38,030 nucleotides of DNA from Candidatus Obscuribacterales bacterium (GTDB lineage Bacteria > Cyanobacteriota > Vampirovibrionia > Obscuribacterales > Obscuribacteraceae). This document shows, one piece after another, positions 1 through 7,829 of the stretch. Under the pieces are notes generated by a model. That model did no database searches, was not told the origin of the DNA, and saw nothing but the letters and a program-made list of their open reading frames with translations. How positions within the stretch are numbered: position 1 is the first letter of the stretch; each line of letters starts with the position of its first letter. The stretch covers positions 1 to 38,030 of the forward strand of contig JAIEQI010000227.1 of assembly GCA_019747875.1 (NCBI GenBank). The letters run 5' to 3'. Both the position numbers and the translations under genes were made by a program.

Positions 1-165
1 ACAGCGCCCGGTTTTACCGGCTCGCCAGTCTTGACCTTGGCGGCATCATCAGCCACAGTGCCTGGTTTTACCGGCTCAGCAGTTTTGACCTTGGCGGCAT
101 CGTCAGCCACAGCGCCCGGTTTTACAACAGGCTCGCCCGCCTTAACCTTGGCGGCATCGTCAGCT
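1..165. repeat. Tandem 54/57-bp coding repeats
   Basis: Three near-identical units start at 1, 55 and 109. The first two are 54 bp. The third is 57 bp because of one extra codon. Each encodes an 18-19 residue segment of the partial minus-strand protein. The array probably continues beyond the window edge. Confidence 0.85.
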
Positions 166-1172
166 AGACCTCCCGGACCTTCTTTTAGAGTTGTTGGCTT
201 AATCGGTTCCTTTATAGGAGAAACTTCGCGAACTGGTTCTCTGAGCACGGGCTCCTGTACCTTTGGCGCCCTGACTGTATCTAGCTTGGGCGCTGTGCCC
301 AGGGGCTCCTTCGGTAATGGTTTGACGACTCCGCCTTCCAATTTTGCGGCTGCCGATTCGCCAATCTTGACGGTTCCGCCTTCCATTTTTGCGACAGCAG
401 CTTCGCCGAGAGTGCTTGTGCCGCCACCTAGCTTCAGGCTTCCAGCCTCGGCTTTGGCTACGGTTGAAAGCCCGTCCAGTCTTGTTGCCAGCGGTTTTGA
501 CAATCCTGCCTCTGCCAATCTAGGCGCTGGCCCGACGGCGGCTGTTTCCAGTCTTGTGACGTTGGTCTCAACGCTGCTCAAGAGCTTATTCGTTTGAGCA
601 AGCTTCTGTTCGATCGAGCCAGCGCCCGCGACAGCCTTGTTCTCAACTTTATGTACGGCACCGCGAGCTCCGCCCCATAGAGTACCGACGGTGGCTAGCA
701 CATTACCCCATGTATTTCCGGCTTCGGCTGCGCCTTTCTGGAACGCCATCTTCGAAAGCCCATCGCCAATAACTTCTTTGACGGCATTCGGGTTCTCGAC
801 GACCGCTGCGCCAACGCTTCCGACATCGTGGATTACGCTGAGAGGGTCTTTGACGGATTTTGCAATGGTTTTACCGAACTCGGCCAGGTTGCGGACAGCG
901 CCGGTACCCAGGTTGAGACCGAAGTCCGCGTAGTCATTGCCGGTTTTGACGATGAAATCTTGTTTGACAGTAGAGGTGAGCAAATCTCCACTGGCGTTCA
1001 TTTTTGCCATCAAGGCTGTGGTGACTTGGGCTTCGGTGGTTTTTGACTTGGCTTGGGACTCGTTCAAAAGCTTAAAAGCAGCGTCGACCGTGGGGTCTCC
1101 GCCGTTTTTCTTCTCATCCTTCTCCTTTTCAGAAGGCGGGATGGAGTCTGCTTTTTTGTCTCCTGCTGCCAT
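1..1172 (-). CDS. Repeat-rich protein of unknown function, partial (C-terminus beyond window)
   Basis: The minus strand is open from an ATG at 1172 to the window edge without a stop, giving about 390 residues. I do not recognise the family. The N-terminus is charged (Lys/Glu/Asp, MAAGDKKADS). A stretch of about 150 residues rich in Ala, Gly and Val follows, with amphipathic character and no clear membrane segment or signal peptide. Next come short degenerate repeats around GESAAAKLEGG, then a Pro/Lys/Glu/Val-rich tail. The visible tail ends in three copies of a unit resembling ADDAAKVKTGEPVKPG, encoded by two 54-bp repeats and one of 57 bp at 1-165. The plus strand is also open here, but its Ala/Ser/Thr-rich products look like antisense shadows of these repeats. 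No strong Shine-Dalgarno precedes the start. It may be a linker-rich surface or structural protein, which is inference only. Confidence 0.7.
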   Translation of the reverse strand, partial: MAAGDKKADSIPPSEKEKDEKKNGGDPTVDAAFKLLNESQAKSKTTEAQVTTALMAKMNASGDLLTSTVKQDFIVKTGNDYADFGLNLGTGAVRNLAEFGKTIAKSVKDPLSVIHDVGSVGAAVVENPNAVKEVIGDGLSKMAFQKGAAEAGNTWGNVLATVGTLWGGARGAVHKVENKAVAGAGSIEQKLAQTNKLLSSVETNVTRLETAAVGPAPRLAEAGLSKPLATRLDGLSTVAKAEAGSLKLGGGTSTLGEAAVAKMEGGTVKIGESAAAKLEGGVVKPLPKEPLGTAPKLDTVRAPKVQEPVLREPVREVSPIKEPIKPTTLKEGPGGLADDAAKVKAGEPVVKPGAVADDAAKVKTAEPVKPGTVADDAAKVKTGEPVKPGA

Positions 1173-1548
1173 TTATTTACCGATTCATGTCACTTGCACG
1201 TGCGGTAGCCAGGGAGGGGCTCCAAACGCTTCTATCCATATATGCCAGATATTGGACAGTTGCAAAGTGGGATTAACCAACAGGATATACCGGAAAATGG
1301 AAAAATTATTATCCTGACATGGGATTCCTACGTAGCTCGGACCCAAGAATTAAGGTGCCACCCCCGCGCGCCGTGGACCGCAGTCCACATATCCTATGCC
1401 CGGAGTAGACCAGAATTAACATAATTAGCCGATTTTGGGGCGCTCCGGGGACATTTTCGCTAAGCTATTAGGGCTAGAAATGAGCTGAGGAGTAAGAAGG
1501 CAATAGTCTTGTGAGTACTCCAGAGCGTCTAAATGAGGCTGCTAGCTG
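1173..1548. other. Intergenic region between divergent genes
   Basis: There are 376 bases between the divergent starts of the repeat-rich gene and cysE. The only clear structure is a short perfect hairpin at 1373-1388 (GTGGAC, loop CGCA, GTCCAC) next to a GC-rich run. It has no T-tract, so it is not an intrinsic terminator. Promoters for both genes must lie here, but I cannot place convincing -35/-10 pairs. Confidence 0.5.
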
Positions 1549-2301
1549 ATGGGTTTGTTTGCCGACATCAAGAACATACTGAACAAAGACCCGGCTGCCC
1601 GGAGCTGGATTGAGGTTTTGCTTTGCTATCCAGGTCTGCATGCGATTCAGATCTACCGAATCGGGCACAGATTCTACGGCATGCGATTTTTTACGCTTGC
1701 TCGCCTATGCTCTCATATTGGCAGAATGTTGACTGGGATTGAGATTCATCCCGGAGCAAAGATCGGAGACCGTGTTCTCATTGACCACGGAATGGGCGTC
1801 GTTATTGGCGAGACGGCTGAAGTTGGCGATGATTGTGTTCTTTACCAGGGAGTAACTCTTGGAGCTGGAAGTGAAGCTCGCGGCGGAGCTACTACTCGCG
1901 GGACAAAAAGGCATCCGACTCTTGGAAAAGGTGTCATCGTCGGAAGCGGTGCTGAAATTCAAGGCGCCGTGACAGTTGGTGACAACGTTAGAGTCGCTTC
2001 CGGTTCGATTGTGCTCAGGGATGTTCCGCCCGATTCTGTTGTCGTCGGCGTTCCGGGGCGTGTAATTTATCGCGAAGGCAAACGTGTTGAAGGGAAAGTT
2101 CCGGATATCGAGGCTGAGGCCTTGAAGAGCATGAAGCTCCGTATTGATGAAATGGAACGACGTCTGGAAGCAATCACGGGGAAACCAGCGCCGGTTAGTC
2201 CTGAGAGGGCAAATATATCGATTCAGACAGAAACGGGCGACATTGACGAACTGAATGGTGAAGATCCGGTCGAAGTTTTCCTTCATGGTGCAGGAATCTA
2301 A
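1549..2301 (+). CDS. cysE: Serine O-acetyltransferase
   Basis: This enzyme transfers acetyl from acetyl-CoA to L-serine, making O-acetylserine for cysteine synthesis in the cytoplasm. The 250-residue protein has the short-form CysE N-terminus (DPAARSWIEVLLCYPGLHAI, about residues 14-33) and then a left-handed beta-helix of hexapeptide repeats. The catalytic Asp-His pair is visible at D79-H80 (LIDHGMGVVIGETAE) and the second active-site histidine at H122 (KRHP). The loop between them (GAGSEARGGATTRGTK) is a few residues longer than in E. coli CysE. After the GVPGRV turn comes a helical, Glu/Arg-rich extension of about 75 residues that could form a coiled coil. The ATG start gives the expected N-terminus, although the Shine-Dalgarno is weak. 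No cysK is adjacent. Confidence 0.95.
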   Translation: MGLFADIKNILNKDPAARSWIEVLLCYPGLHAIQIYRIGHRFYGMRFFTLARLCSHIGRMLTGIEIHPGAKIGDRVLIDHGMGVVIGETAEVGDDCVLYQGVTLGAGSEARGGATTRGTKRHPTLGKGVIVGSGAEIQGAVTVGDNVRVASGSIVLRDVPPDSVVVGVPGRVIYREGKRVEGKVPDIEAEALKSMKLRIDEMERRLEAITGKPAPVSPERANISIQTETGDIDELNGEDPVEVFLHGAGI

Positions 2302-2394
2302 CGGGTGCCCGATAAACGAGGGAACTGTTAGTTTGGACTGGGTACAATAGGGCCGGTGAGGCTTTTTATTGAGAGAGCTGGCGAAGGGAAAGCT

Positions 2395-2625
2395 ATGGCA
2401 GAGAATGAGCTTGAAAAGGCATTCGGTACTTTGGCAGAGGCGTTAACTCTGACTGAAACCGAGATAGGCGAGGAAATGAACGTAATCCAGCAGCAGATTG
2501 AACAGCTGCAGGAGCGTATTGTCGAACTTCACACCAGGCAGCAAACCCTCGCTCATGACCGTGAATCGATTTCAGAAATGTACAAGCGATATTGCGGTGA
2601 CGCCGGACTCCCGGTTGAACTCTAA
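2395..2625 (+). CDS. Small coiled-coil protein of unknown function
   Basis: This is a 76-residue acidic protein starting MAENELEKAFGTLAEAL. Residues about 20-60 are a continuous Glu/Gln/Leu-rich helix with heptad-like spacing (NVIQQQIEQLQERIVELHTRQQ), so a coiled-coil dimer is likely. The ATG at 2395 is preferred over an upstream in-frame GTG at 2356 because GAAGGGA sits six bases before it. It lies between cysE and a zinc-ribbon protein on the same strand, with short gaps. I do not recognise the family. A role as an assembly or scaffolding factor would be a guess. Confidence 0.65.
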   Translation: MAENELEKAFGTLAEALTLTETEIGEEMNVIQQQIEQLQERIVELHTRQQTLAHDRESISEMYKRYCGDAGLPVEL

Positions 2626-2649
2626 TGCGAATGTTGACCGGCGAAACAT

Positions 2650-2982
2650 ATGGCTGACGCTTGTCCATATTGCGGGACTTTGTTGACGACATCTTTGCGC
2701 TTTTGCGTGAATTGTCGTCGTTCTGTTACAGAAAACAAAATTAGCATCGTAAATCTGCATGACGAAGAGGAAGAAGCCGCCACTTCCAAGAAGTACAAGT
2801 TGTCGCGCAAATCTAGTTATGACATTCACCGTCAGGTGCGCACGTTTTTCTTTACTTCTTCGACGCTGCTGATGCTCGTTATCTCATATTACTACGCGAT
2901 GAAGGCGATCAATCAACCCGTGCCTGGAGATAAAGAGATTGCGAAAATCTTGAAGCAAATTCAAGCACAGATAAAGAAGTAG
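2650..2982 (+). CDS. Zinc-ribbon single-pass membrane protein
   Basis: The 110-residue protein begins with a zinc-ribbon-like pair of CxxC knuckles (CPYC at about 5-8 and CVNC at 18-21). An acidic linker (HDEEEEAA) and a basic stretch follow. One hydrophobic segment (FFFTSSTLLMLVISYYYAM, about residues 66-84) looks like a transmembrane helix, leaving a short Lys-rich tail. The likely topology is an N-terminal cytoplasmic zinc ribbon and a membrane anchor. It starts 25 bases after the coiled-coil gene and is probably co-transcribed with it. The specific function is unknown. Confidence 0.7.
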   Translation: MADACPYCGTLLTTSLRFCVNCRRSVTENKISIVNLHDEEEEAATSKKYKLSRKSSYDIHRQVRTFFFTSSTLLMLVISYYYAMKAINQPVPGDKEIAKILKQIQAQIKK

Positions 2983-3016
2983 CATCAGGACCGGACAGGA
3001 ATCACGATTCAGAATC

Positions 3017-3049
3017 ATTGCGTCGCTGCTGCAAAAACAGTAGCGCAAT
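3017..3049. other. Hairpin between convergent genes
   Basis: ATTGCG (3017-3022) pairs with CGCAAT (3044-3049), and an inner CTGCTG pairs with CAGTAG around a CAAAAA loop. It lies between convergent gene ends, but neither strand has a T-tract immediately after it. It may be an RNA-end-stabilising stem rather than a standard terminator. Confidence 0.35.
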
Positions 3050-3145
3050 CCTGCTTGCTATGGGGCATGCGACGCATCGCCGGCCATAACAGCGTTCACA
3101 TATGAAAGCGCCAGCATCTTGCCGGCTTCTGCTAAGTTGCGATTC

Positions 3146-3436
3146 TCAATCGGTCTCTTGCGGTGGCGCCGCATGTGGTGCTAGCTTCGCTTGGTCCGTT
3201 TCATCGGCAAAGCGGACCATCTTGTTTTTGTACAAGAGATCTAGCTCTGTAAGCGTCCATTGTTTCTTCACTGTCGGAGAATGCAACAGATTCACGCGGA
3301 CCAGTTTGTCACCGGCGCTGGCAATTTCATAGAGATATTCTTTGTCGAAAAACGGGGGTGTTCGAACAACAAGAATCTGGCCTTTTTGCAGCTTCTCTCG
3401 ATCGATCTGTATTGGCGGCTCTTTCGGTTTTTTCAT
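3146..3436 (-). CDS. Small basic protein coupled to the acyl-CoA dehydrogenase
   Basis: This is a 96-residue protein starting MKKPKEPPIQIDREKLQKGQ. The central part (QILVVRTPPFFDKEYLYEIASAGDKLVRVNLLHSPT) reads like a small beta-rich domain. The tail is Ala/Pro/Glu-rich. The ATG at 3436 directly abuts the TAA of the upstream acyl-CoA dehydrogenase-like gene (TAAATG), so the two are almost certainly one transcript and may be translationally coupled. I do not recognise the family. Its conserved position next to the dehydrogenase, if confirmed elsewhere, would suggest a partner role. Confidence 0.7.
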   Translation of the reverse strand: MKKPKEPPIQIDREKLQKGQILVVRTPPFFDKEYLYEIASAGDKLVRVNLLHSPTVKKQWTLTELDLLYKNKMVRFADETDQAKLAPHAAPPQETD

Positions 3437-4558
3437 TTAAACGCAGCCGGAAGAGAGCAGCTCTTTTCCAATTTCAAATTTGAGATTGTGAGCCGTTCCG
3501 CACATCATTTGCATCATTTTTGCATCTCTCATCAGGCGCTCGACAGGATACTCTTTTGAGTAACCATAGCCACCAAAAACCTGAACGGCATCGGTTGATG
3601 AACTCATAGCTGCATCCACTGCATAGACTTGCGCGCACTTTGCTGCAAGGTAATCGCCACTGCCATTGTCATGCAACCAGGCTGACTTCCATGCCAGTAG
3701 CCGAGCTGCTTGTGCAGCTTTAGCCATGTCCGCCAGCATGAAACTAACGGCTTGATGGGTCGATATTGGTTTGCCGAAAGTAATTCTCTCTTTGGAATAT
3801 TTGATTGAATGTTGCAATGCACCGGATATGGTGCCGGTCGCATGAGCAGCGATAATGGTCTTGCTTATAATCGATGATTCATTATATATGTCGTCGCCAT
3901 CTCCGACACTGCCCAAAACATTTGCTTCGCCAACTTGCACTCCATCCAAGCTAATAGCGCAGATATCAGCACAACGCCTTCCTAATTTTGCGATCTGCCC
4001 GTTTCGAGTTAGGCCTTTCTGAGCTGCCTCAAATACGAACATCGTCTTTTCATTATTGTCTGCATCGATGGCTAAAACGACATACCAAATTGCGTTCTCT
4101 CCATTTAGAGCAACTAGCTTCTCGCCTTTTAATTCGAAATTAGTTCCGCTCTTTTTGTAGGTCGGCAAGTCATCGCCGGTTGGGAAAATGTAAGCAGCTA
4201 GTGTTGGTTTCTCTGTAAGTTGCGACAAGTATTTCGACTTTTGATCTTTGTTTCCAGCCACCAGGAGTGGTGCGGTCGCCAGTGCGTTTCCTTCTAGAAG
4301 AGCTGAAAACCCGCCTGAAGATTTGCCCGCTTCTTCGGCGATTACACAACTGTCCCACAAAGACAAACCAAGCCCGCCGAATTCTTCCGGTATCAGACCC
4401 GTTGCTAAGCCAAGCTCCCAGCATTTTTTGTAAAGGTCGAGTGGAACTTTGCCCTCATGGTCGAGCGACTCGCTTTTGCTTGCGACTTCGTTTTCAAAAA
4501 AATCGCTGGCAAGGCTCTGATACTCCTTGCTATCGTCGCTCAAAATCAAATCGGTCAT
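3437..4558 (-). CDS. Acyl-CoA dehydrogenase-like flavoprotein, catalytic Glu not conserved
   Basis: The 373 residues align along the whole acyl-CoA dehydrogenase fold: an N-terminal helical domain with the motif IPEEFGGLGL (about 56-65), a middle beta domain, and a C-terminal helical domain with KERITFGKPISTHQ (about 256-269) and QVFGGYGYSKEYPVERLMRDAK. Family members normally bind FAD and oxidise acyl-CoA thioesters in the cytoplasm. In the medium-chain type the catalytic base is Glu in the motif YEGT. Here the equivalent is C353 (MMCGT). The alternative site used by isovaleryl- and long-chain enzymes aligns with S232. Neither carries Glu, so ordinary alpha,beta-dehydrogenation is doubtful. 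A GGAG lies ten bases before the ATG. No electron-transfer flavoprotein gene is nearby. Confidence 0.88.
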   Translation of the reverse strand: MTDLILSDDSKEYQSLASDFFENEVASKSESLDHEGKVPLDLYKKCWELGLATGLIPEEFGGLGLSLWDSCVIAEEAGKSSGGFSALLEGNALATAPLLVAGNKDQKSKYLSQLTEKPTLAAYIFPTGDDLPTYKKSGTNFELKGEKLVALNGENAIWYVVLAIDADNNEKTMFVFEAAQKGLTRNGQIAKLGRRCADICAISLDGVQVGEANVLGSVGDGDDIYNESSIISKTIIAAHATGTISGALQHSIKYSKERITFGKPISTHQAVSFMLADMAKAAQAARLLAWKSAWLHDNGSGDYLAAKCAQVYAVDAAMSSSTDAVQVFGGYGYSKEYPVERLMRDAKMMQMMCGTAHNLKFEIGKELLSSGCV

Positions 4559-4847
4559 TGTCGTGTTACTCCGCGGGCAGAAGAATTTTGCAATTGATGT
4601 CGAAGCTTATTCTTTCGAATGAGCTTCAGCAAGTCTTTCCAAAGCGGATCTTACAATAATTTCAAGGCGCTTGGAAATCGGCTCAGCGAGGCTTCTGGTC
4701 TGCACGATAAGCATTTTGCGGGTTGTCACGCCAATCTAAATTATGGCTCAGCAAATGAAGCTGAATGATTGGCGGGGTACACTTGAGCTGGCTTCTTCTT
4801 GATTTGTCGCCCGCGGCATATCATGACAAGTAGCGAAAGGACAAATT

Positions 4848-5528
4848 GTGTCTCTGAAAGTAGCTCCATCAATACTATCAGCGGATTTCGCCAATCTTGC
4901 CTCTGAAATCAAGAGGGTTGAGGATGGTGGCGCTGATTTTATTCACGTGGATGTCATGGACGGTCATTTCGTGCCCAATTTGACGATTGGTGCCCCGGTG
5001 GTCAAGGGGATTCGAAAGACGACCAAGCTCCCTCTCGATGTTCATTTGATGATTGAAGAGCCCGATCGCTACCTCGAAGATTTCGCAAAAGCCGGTGCCA
5101 ACTATTTGACCGTCCACGCCGAGGCTTGTATCCACTTGCAACGCACGCTTGCAGAGATTCGAAAGCTTGGAATGAAAGCTGGTGTTGCGCTAAACCCCTC
5201 CACTCCCGAAGACCATCTGGCCTACGTGCTTGACGACATCGACCTTGTTTTGGTTATGTCTGTCAATCCGGGCTTTGGCGGGCAGAAATTTATATCGGCA
5301 GTGGTACCTAAGATTCGCACGATCAGAGCCATGTTCGACAAGGCTGGTCGGCACGATGTCATCATTTCTGTTGATGGTGGCATCAACCCGGAGACAGCAA
5401 GGATAGTTTCAGAAGCTGGAGCTTGTCTTGTTGTAGCTGGAAAGAGTGTTTATGGTTCCCCGGATGTGGCTGCAGCAATTAAAGAAATCAGAGCTGCAGG
5501 CGCGACTAATAAGGCCGGAGCCGCCTGA
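4848..5528 (+). CDS. rpe: Ribulose-phosphate 3-epimerase
   Basis: This enzyme interconverts D-ribulose 5-phosphate and D-xylulose 5-phosphate in the pentose phosphate pathway. The 226-residue TIM barrel shows the family signatures: SILSADFANL, the metal-binding HVDVMDGHFVPN (H33, D35), the DVHLMI strand (H66), MSVNPGFGGQ, and the C-terminal VDGGI loop containing the second catalytic Asp. Translation starts at GTG 4848, with GAAAGGA seven bases upstream. The gene is followed after 24 bases by an exported TPR protein, and a strong terminator lies beyond that. The two therefore probably form an operon. Confidence 0.97.
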   Translation: MSLKVAPSILSADFANLASEIKRVEDGGADFIHVDVMDGHFVPNLTIGAPVVKGIRKTTKLPLDVHLMIEEPDRYLEDFAKAGANYLTVHAEACIHLQRTLAEIRKLGMKAGVALNPSTPEDHLAYVLDDIDLVLVMSVNPGFGGQKFISAVVPKIRTIRAMFDKAGRHDVIISVDGGINPETARIVSEAGACLVVAGKSVYGSPDVAAAIKEIRAAGATNKAGAA

Positions 5529-5552
5529 GGCTCAAAGAAAAGGAGTTCCGCA

Positions 5553-6164
5553 GTGAAAAAACAGATCTTGATTCTGGCCGCATTGCTGGCTGTCAGCCCA
5601 TGTGCTTGGGGCCACGATGACGACGAAGAGAAGGAAGACTGGGTCGTCGACACTTCCGGCATCGGCAGATCACACCATGGAGTCATCCGTAACGACCAGA
5701 TCCTCGAAATGGGCGTACCGACAGCTAGTGCGCTACAGCTGGAAGGCGAGAGTTCTTTAAGAATGGGTCAATTGGACCGTGCTCTTGTCGCGCTTCAAAG
5801 AGCGATCGAATTAGCGCCCCTGGATGCTGACAAGCGATTGCTTTATGCCGAATGTCTCGAGCGCAAAATGATTTCTCAAAAGCAAAAAGAACGTGACCCG
5901 CGGCTCTATAACTTTCTGATCAAACAGTGGTTGTTTGTCTACCAGAAGGCAGATTTCCCGGACCAGAAAGCACAGGCGCTTACCCACCTCGGAACACTTT
6001 GCGGCTCTGCACCGAGAATGTGGGAACGGCCACACAAATTCCTTGCCAGAGTGTTAATTCCAGAGGATGGTTCAAAGCCGGTTGTCATCGGCGGGCACCG
6101 TCCCAAGAGAATCGCTAACAATCAAGGCGACAAGGATAGAGACGAAAGCTTCCTAAAGGATTAG
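5553..6164 (+). CDS. Exported TPR-repeat protein
   Basis: This is a 203-residue protein with a short cleavable signal peptide (MKKQILILAALLAVSPCAWG). The mature region opens with a very acidic stretch (HDDDEEKEDW). Residues about 65-105 (LQLEGESSLRMGQLDRALVALQRAIELAPLD) match a tetratricopeptide repeat, a protein-protein interaction module. The C-terminus is charged. The start codon is GTG with AAGGAG nine bases upstream. It follows rpe closely and ends just before a strong terminator. It probably acts in the periplasm or cell wall. The specific partner is unknown. Confidence 0.82.
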   Translation: MKKQILILAALLAVSPCAWGHDDDEEKEDWVVDTSGIGRSHHGVIRNDQILEMGVPTASALQLEGESSLRMGQLDRALVALQRAIELAPLDADKRLLYAECLERKMISQKQKERDPRLYNFLIKQWLFVYQKADFPDQKAQALTHLGTLCGSAPRMWERPHKFLARVLIPEDGSKPVVIGGHRPKRIANNQGDKDRDESFLKD

Positions 6165-6191
6165 GGATAGCTGAAGCAAAAGGCAGTTTCG

Positions 6192-6230
6192 AAAGGGTTC
6201 TGAGATAATCATCTCAGAGCCCTTTTTGTT
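6192..6230 (+). terminator. Intrinsic terminator of the rpe operon
   Basis: AAAGGGTTCTGAGAT pairs with ATCTCAGAGCCCTTT around an AATC loop, and a T-rich run follows. The stem is about 15 bp with one mismatch. It closes the rpe/TPR operon just before the next start codon at 6243. Confidence 0.88.
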
Positions 6231-6242
6231 TTCAGGTGCAAA

Positions 6243-7661
6243 ATGTACTTTAAGCAATTTTTTCTCGGTTGCCTTTCACACGCTTCTTATCTAATTGCAG
6301 ATGAAGAAAGTAAGGAAGCTGTAGTCGTTGATCCGCAGCGCGACATCGACCAATATCTGGCGGAAGCTGCCCAACATGGCTTCTCGATAAAGTACGTGTT
6401 GCTGACACATTTCCATGCTGACTTTTTAGCTGGTCATCTGGAGTTTAGAGAAAAGCTCGGCTCAACGATTATGATCGGAGCCCAGGGGGCTGCTGAGTAT
6501 GAGTGTGCTCCTTGCCATGACGGGCATTCCATTGAGCTAGGCAAGAAGGTGCGCCTTCAATTTATGGAGACGCCTGGACATACTCCCGAGAGCATTTCGA
6601 TCTTGGTTTTTGATATAGAGAAAAGCAGCGATGCACCGTGGGCGGTGCTAACCGGTGATACTTTGTTCGTAGGAGATGTCGGTCGTCCTGATCTTCTAGC
6701 ATCAGAAGGGTATAGTTCCGAACAACTTGCTGAGATGCTTTGGAATTCTTTGCAGAACAAACTTATGAAGCTGCCGGATGAAACCCTTGTCTATCCTGCG
6801 CATGGTGCCGGTTCGATGTGTGGTAAGAACATTGGCAAAGAAAGTTTCACAACGATCGGTCATCAGCGCAAGTTTAACGTCTCGCTGCAAGCGAAGACAA
6901 AAGAGGAGTTCATTGAGAACGTTTGTACCTGCCAGTCTGAAGCCCCCTCGTACTTTACGATGAACGCAACGCTTAACAAGCAAGAACACCAGGTTCTAGA
7001 TGAGCATCTGAATAAAGCTCTTAAGGCCATCAGTATTGATGAGTTGCTTGATTTGCGTAGTCAGAATGTTCAAGTGCTTGACACTCGCAGTCCAAGTGAC
7101 TTTGCAAAAGGGCATTTGAGAGGAAGCACCAGTATCGGACTTGGTGGCAACTATGCAACATGGGCAGGGACGGTGCTTGATCATACTCGCCCCATAATAA
7201 TTATTGCCAATCCCGGTGCTGAACAGGAAGCAGCTGTTCGTTTGGGACGCATAGGTTACGACAACGTGGTTGGATACGTTGATGGCGGGGCTACTGCGTT
7301 TCTTTTCCGGCAGGAGCTTGTAGAAAAGACCGCGCGCGTCACTGCGCCGGAACTCAACAAGTTATTGCAATCGGACCCGAATGTTTTGGTTATCGATGTC
7401 CGAAATACTGGTGAGTGGAACGAAAAACATATCGATGGCGCACTCAACTTCCCGTTGAATAAATTGAGGCAGCAAATAGCCGAGATACCGAAAGATCGCC
7501 GCCTGATTCTCCACTGCTTGGGTGGTTATCGCTCGATGATTGCAGCCAGTATTCTTGAAGAAAGTGGTTTCACAGGACTCACCGATCTTGTCGGTGGGAT
7601 CAATGCCTGGACCGAAGCTGCCCTTCCAGTGGTCAGACCGAGCGCCGCTTGCGCTGGCTAG
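6243..7661 (+). CDS. CstB-like persulfide dioxygenase/rhodanese fusion
   Basis: The 472-residue protein has three domains. Residues about 1-230 are a metallo-beta-lactamase fold of the ETHE1/persulfide dioxygenase type, with THFHADF (H56, H58, D60), ETPGHT (H113), TGDTLF (D139) and YPAHG (H187). Residues about 262-355 are a rhodanese-like domain without the active-site cysteine (IIIIANPGAEQ). Residues about 366-465 are a second rhodanese with an apparently active cysteine, C425, in LHCLGGYRS. This order of dioxygenase, pseudo-rhodanese and rhodanese is that of CstB. CstB-type enzymes oxidise thiol persulfides with O2 and transfer sulfane sulfur, so sulfide detoxification is the likely role. 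No CsoR/CstR-type regulator or sulfide:quinone reductase gene is adjacent. The start follows the terminator by about 13 bases, so its promoter probably overlaps the terminator region or transcription reads through. Confidence 0.92.
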   Translation: MYFKQFFLGCLSHASYLIADEESKEAVVVDPQRDIDQYLAEAAQHGFSIKYVLLTHFHADFLAGHLEFREKLGSTIMIGAQGAAEYECAPCHDGHSIELGKKVRLQFMETPGHTPESISILVFDIEKSSDAPWAVLTGDTLFVGDVGRPDLLASEGYSSEQLAEMLWNSLQNKLMKLPDETLVYPAHGAGSMCGKNIGKESFTTIGHQRKFNVSLQAKTKEEFIENVCTCQSEAPSYFTMNATLNKQEHQVLDEHLNKALKAISIDELLDLRSQNVQVLDTRSPSDFAKGHLRGSTSIGLGGNYATWAGTVLDHTRPIIIIANPGAEQEAAVRLGRIGYDNVVGYVDGGATAFLFRQELVEKTARVTAPELNKLLQSDPNVLVIDVRNTGEWNEKHIDGALNFPLNKLRQQIAEIPKDRRLILHCLGGYRSMIAASILEESGFTGLTDLVGGINAWTEAALPVVRPSAACAG

Positions 7662-7717
7662 TGCGACTATCTAGCTCGGAATTACGCTGTGTGAAAGCCC
7701 ATGTAAAAGCCCCCCTA

Positions 7718-7816
7718 AAATGGAATAAAAAAGTGTTGTCAAATATTCCTTATAACTTATATTTTCTGGAAATATCAGTTATGAGGAATAAAAATGACTT
7801 GTCAATTATTCCATTT
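7718..7816. repeat. 99-bp symmetric element: nested inverted repeats with paired 28-bp modules
   Basis: The outer arms AAATGGAATAA (7718-7728) and TTATTCCATTT (7806-7816) are perfect inverted repeats. The inner arms TATTCCTTATAACT (7744-7757) and AGTTATGAGGAATA (7777-7790) match at 13 of 14 positions, and the core ATATTT/AAATAT (7759-7775) closes a hairpin. The segments 7722-7749 and 7785-7812 are also direct repeats of each other (24 of 28 identical), each bounded by GGAATA and TATTCC and containing TTGTCAA. The element fills the gap between convergent genes. It could be a bidirectional terminator, a miniature mobile element or a protein-binding site. Confidence 0.85.
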
Positions 7817-7829
7817 GGGCAGGTTGCAT

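Noticed and set aside
31..933. Plus-strand frames rich in Ala, Ser, Thr and Pro at the window start
   Set aside because: They are antisense shadows of the repeat-rich minus-strand gene. The minus frame has lower-complexity-consistent codons, a charged N-terminus and an uninterrupted 1172-base frame.
1373..1388. Hairpin in the cysE upstream region as a terminator
   Set aside because: It has no following T-tract and sits between divergent genes.
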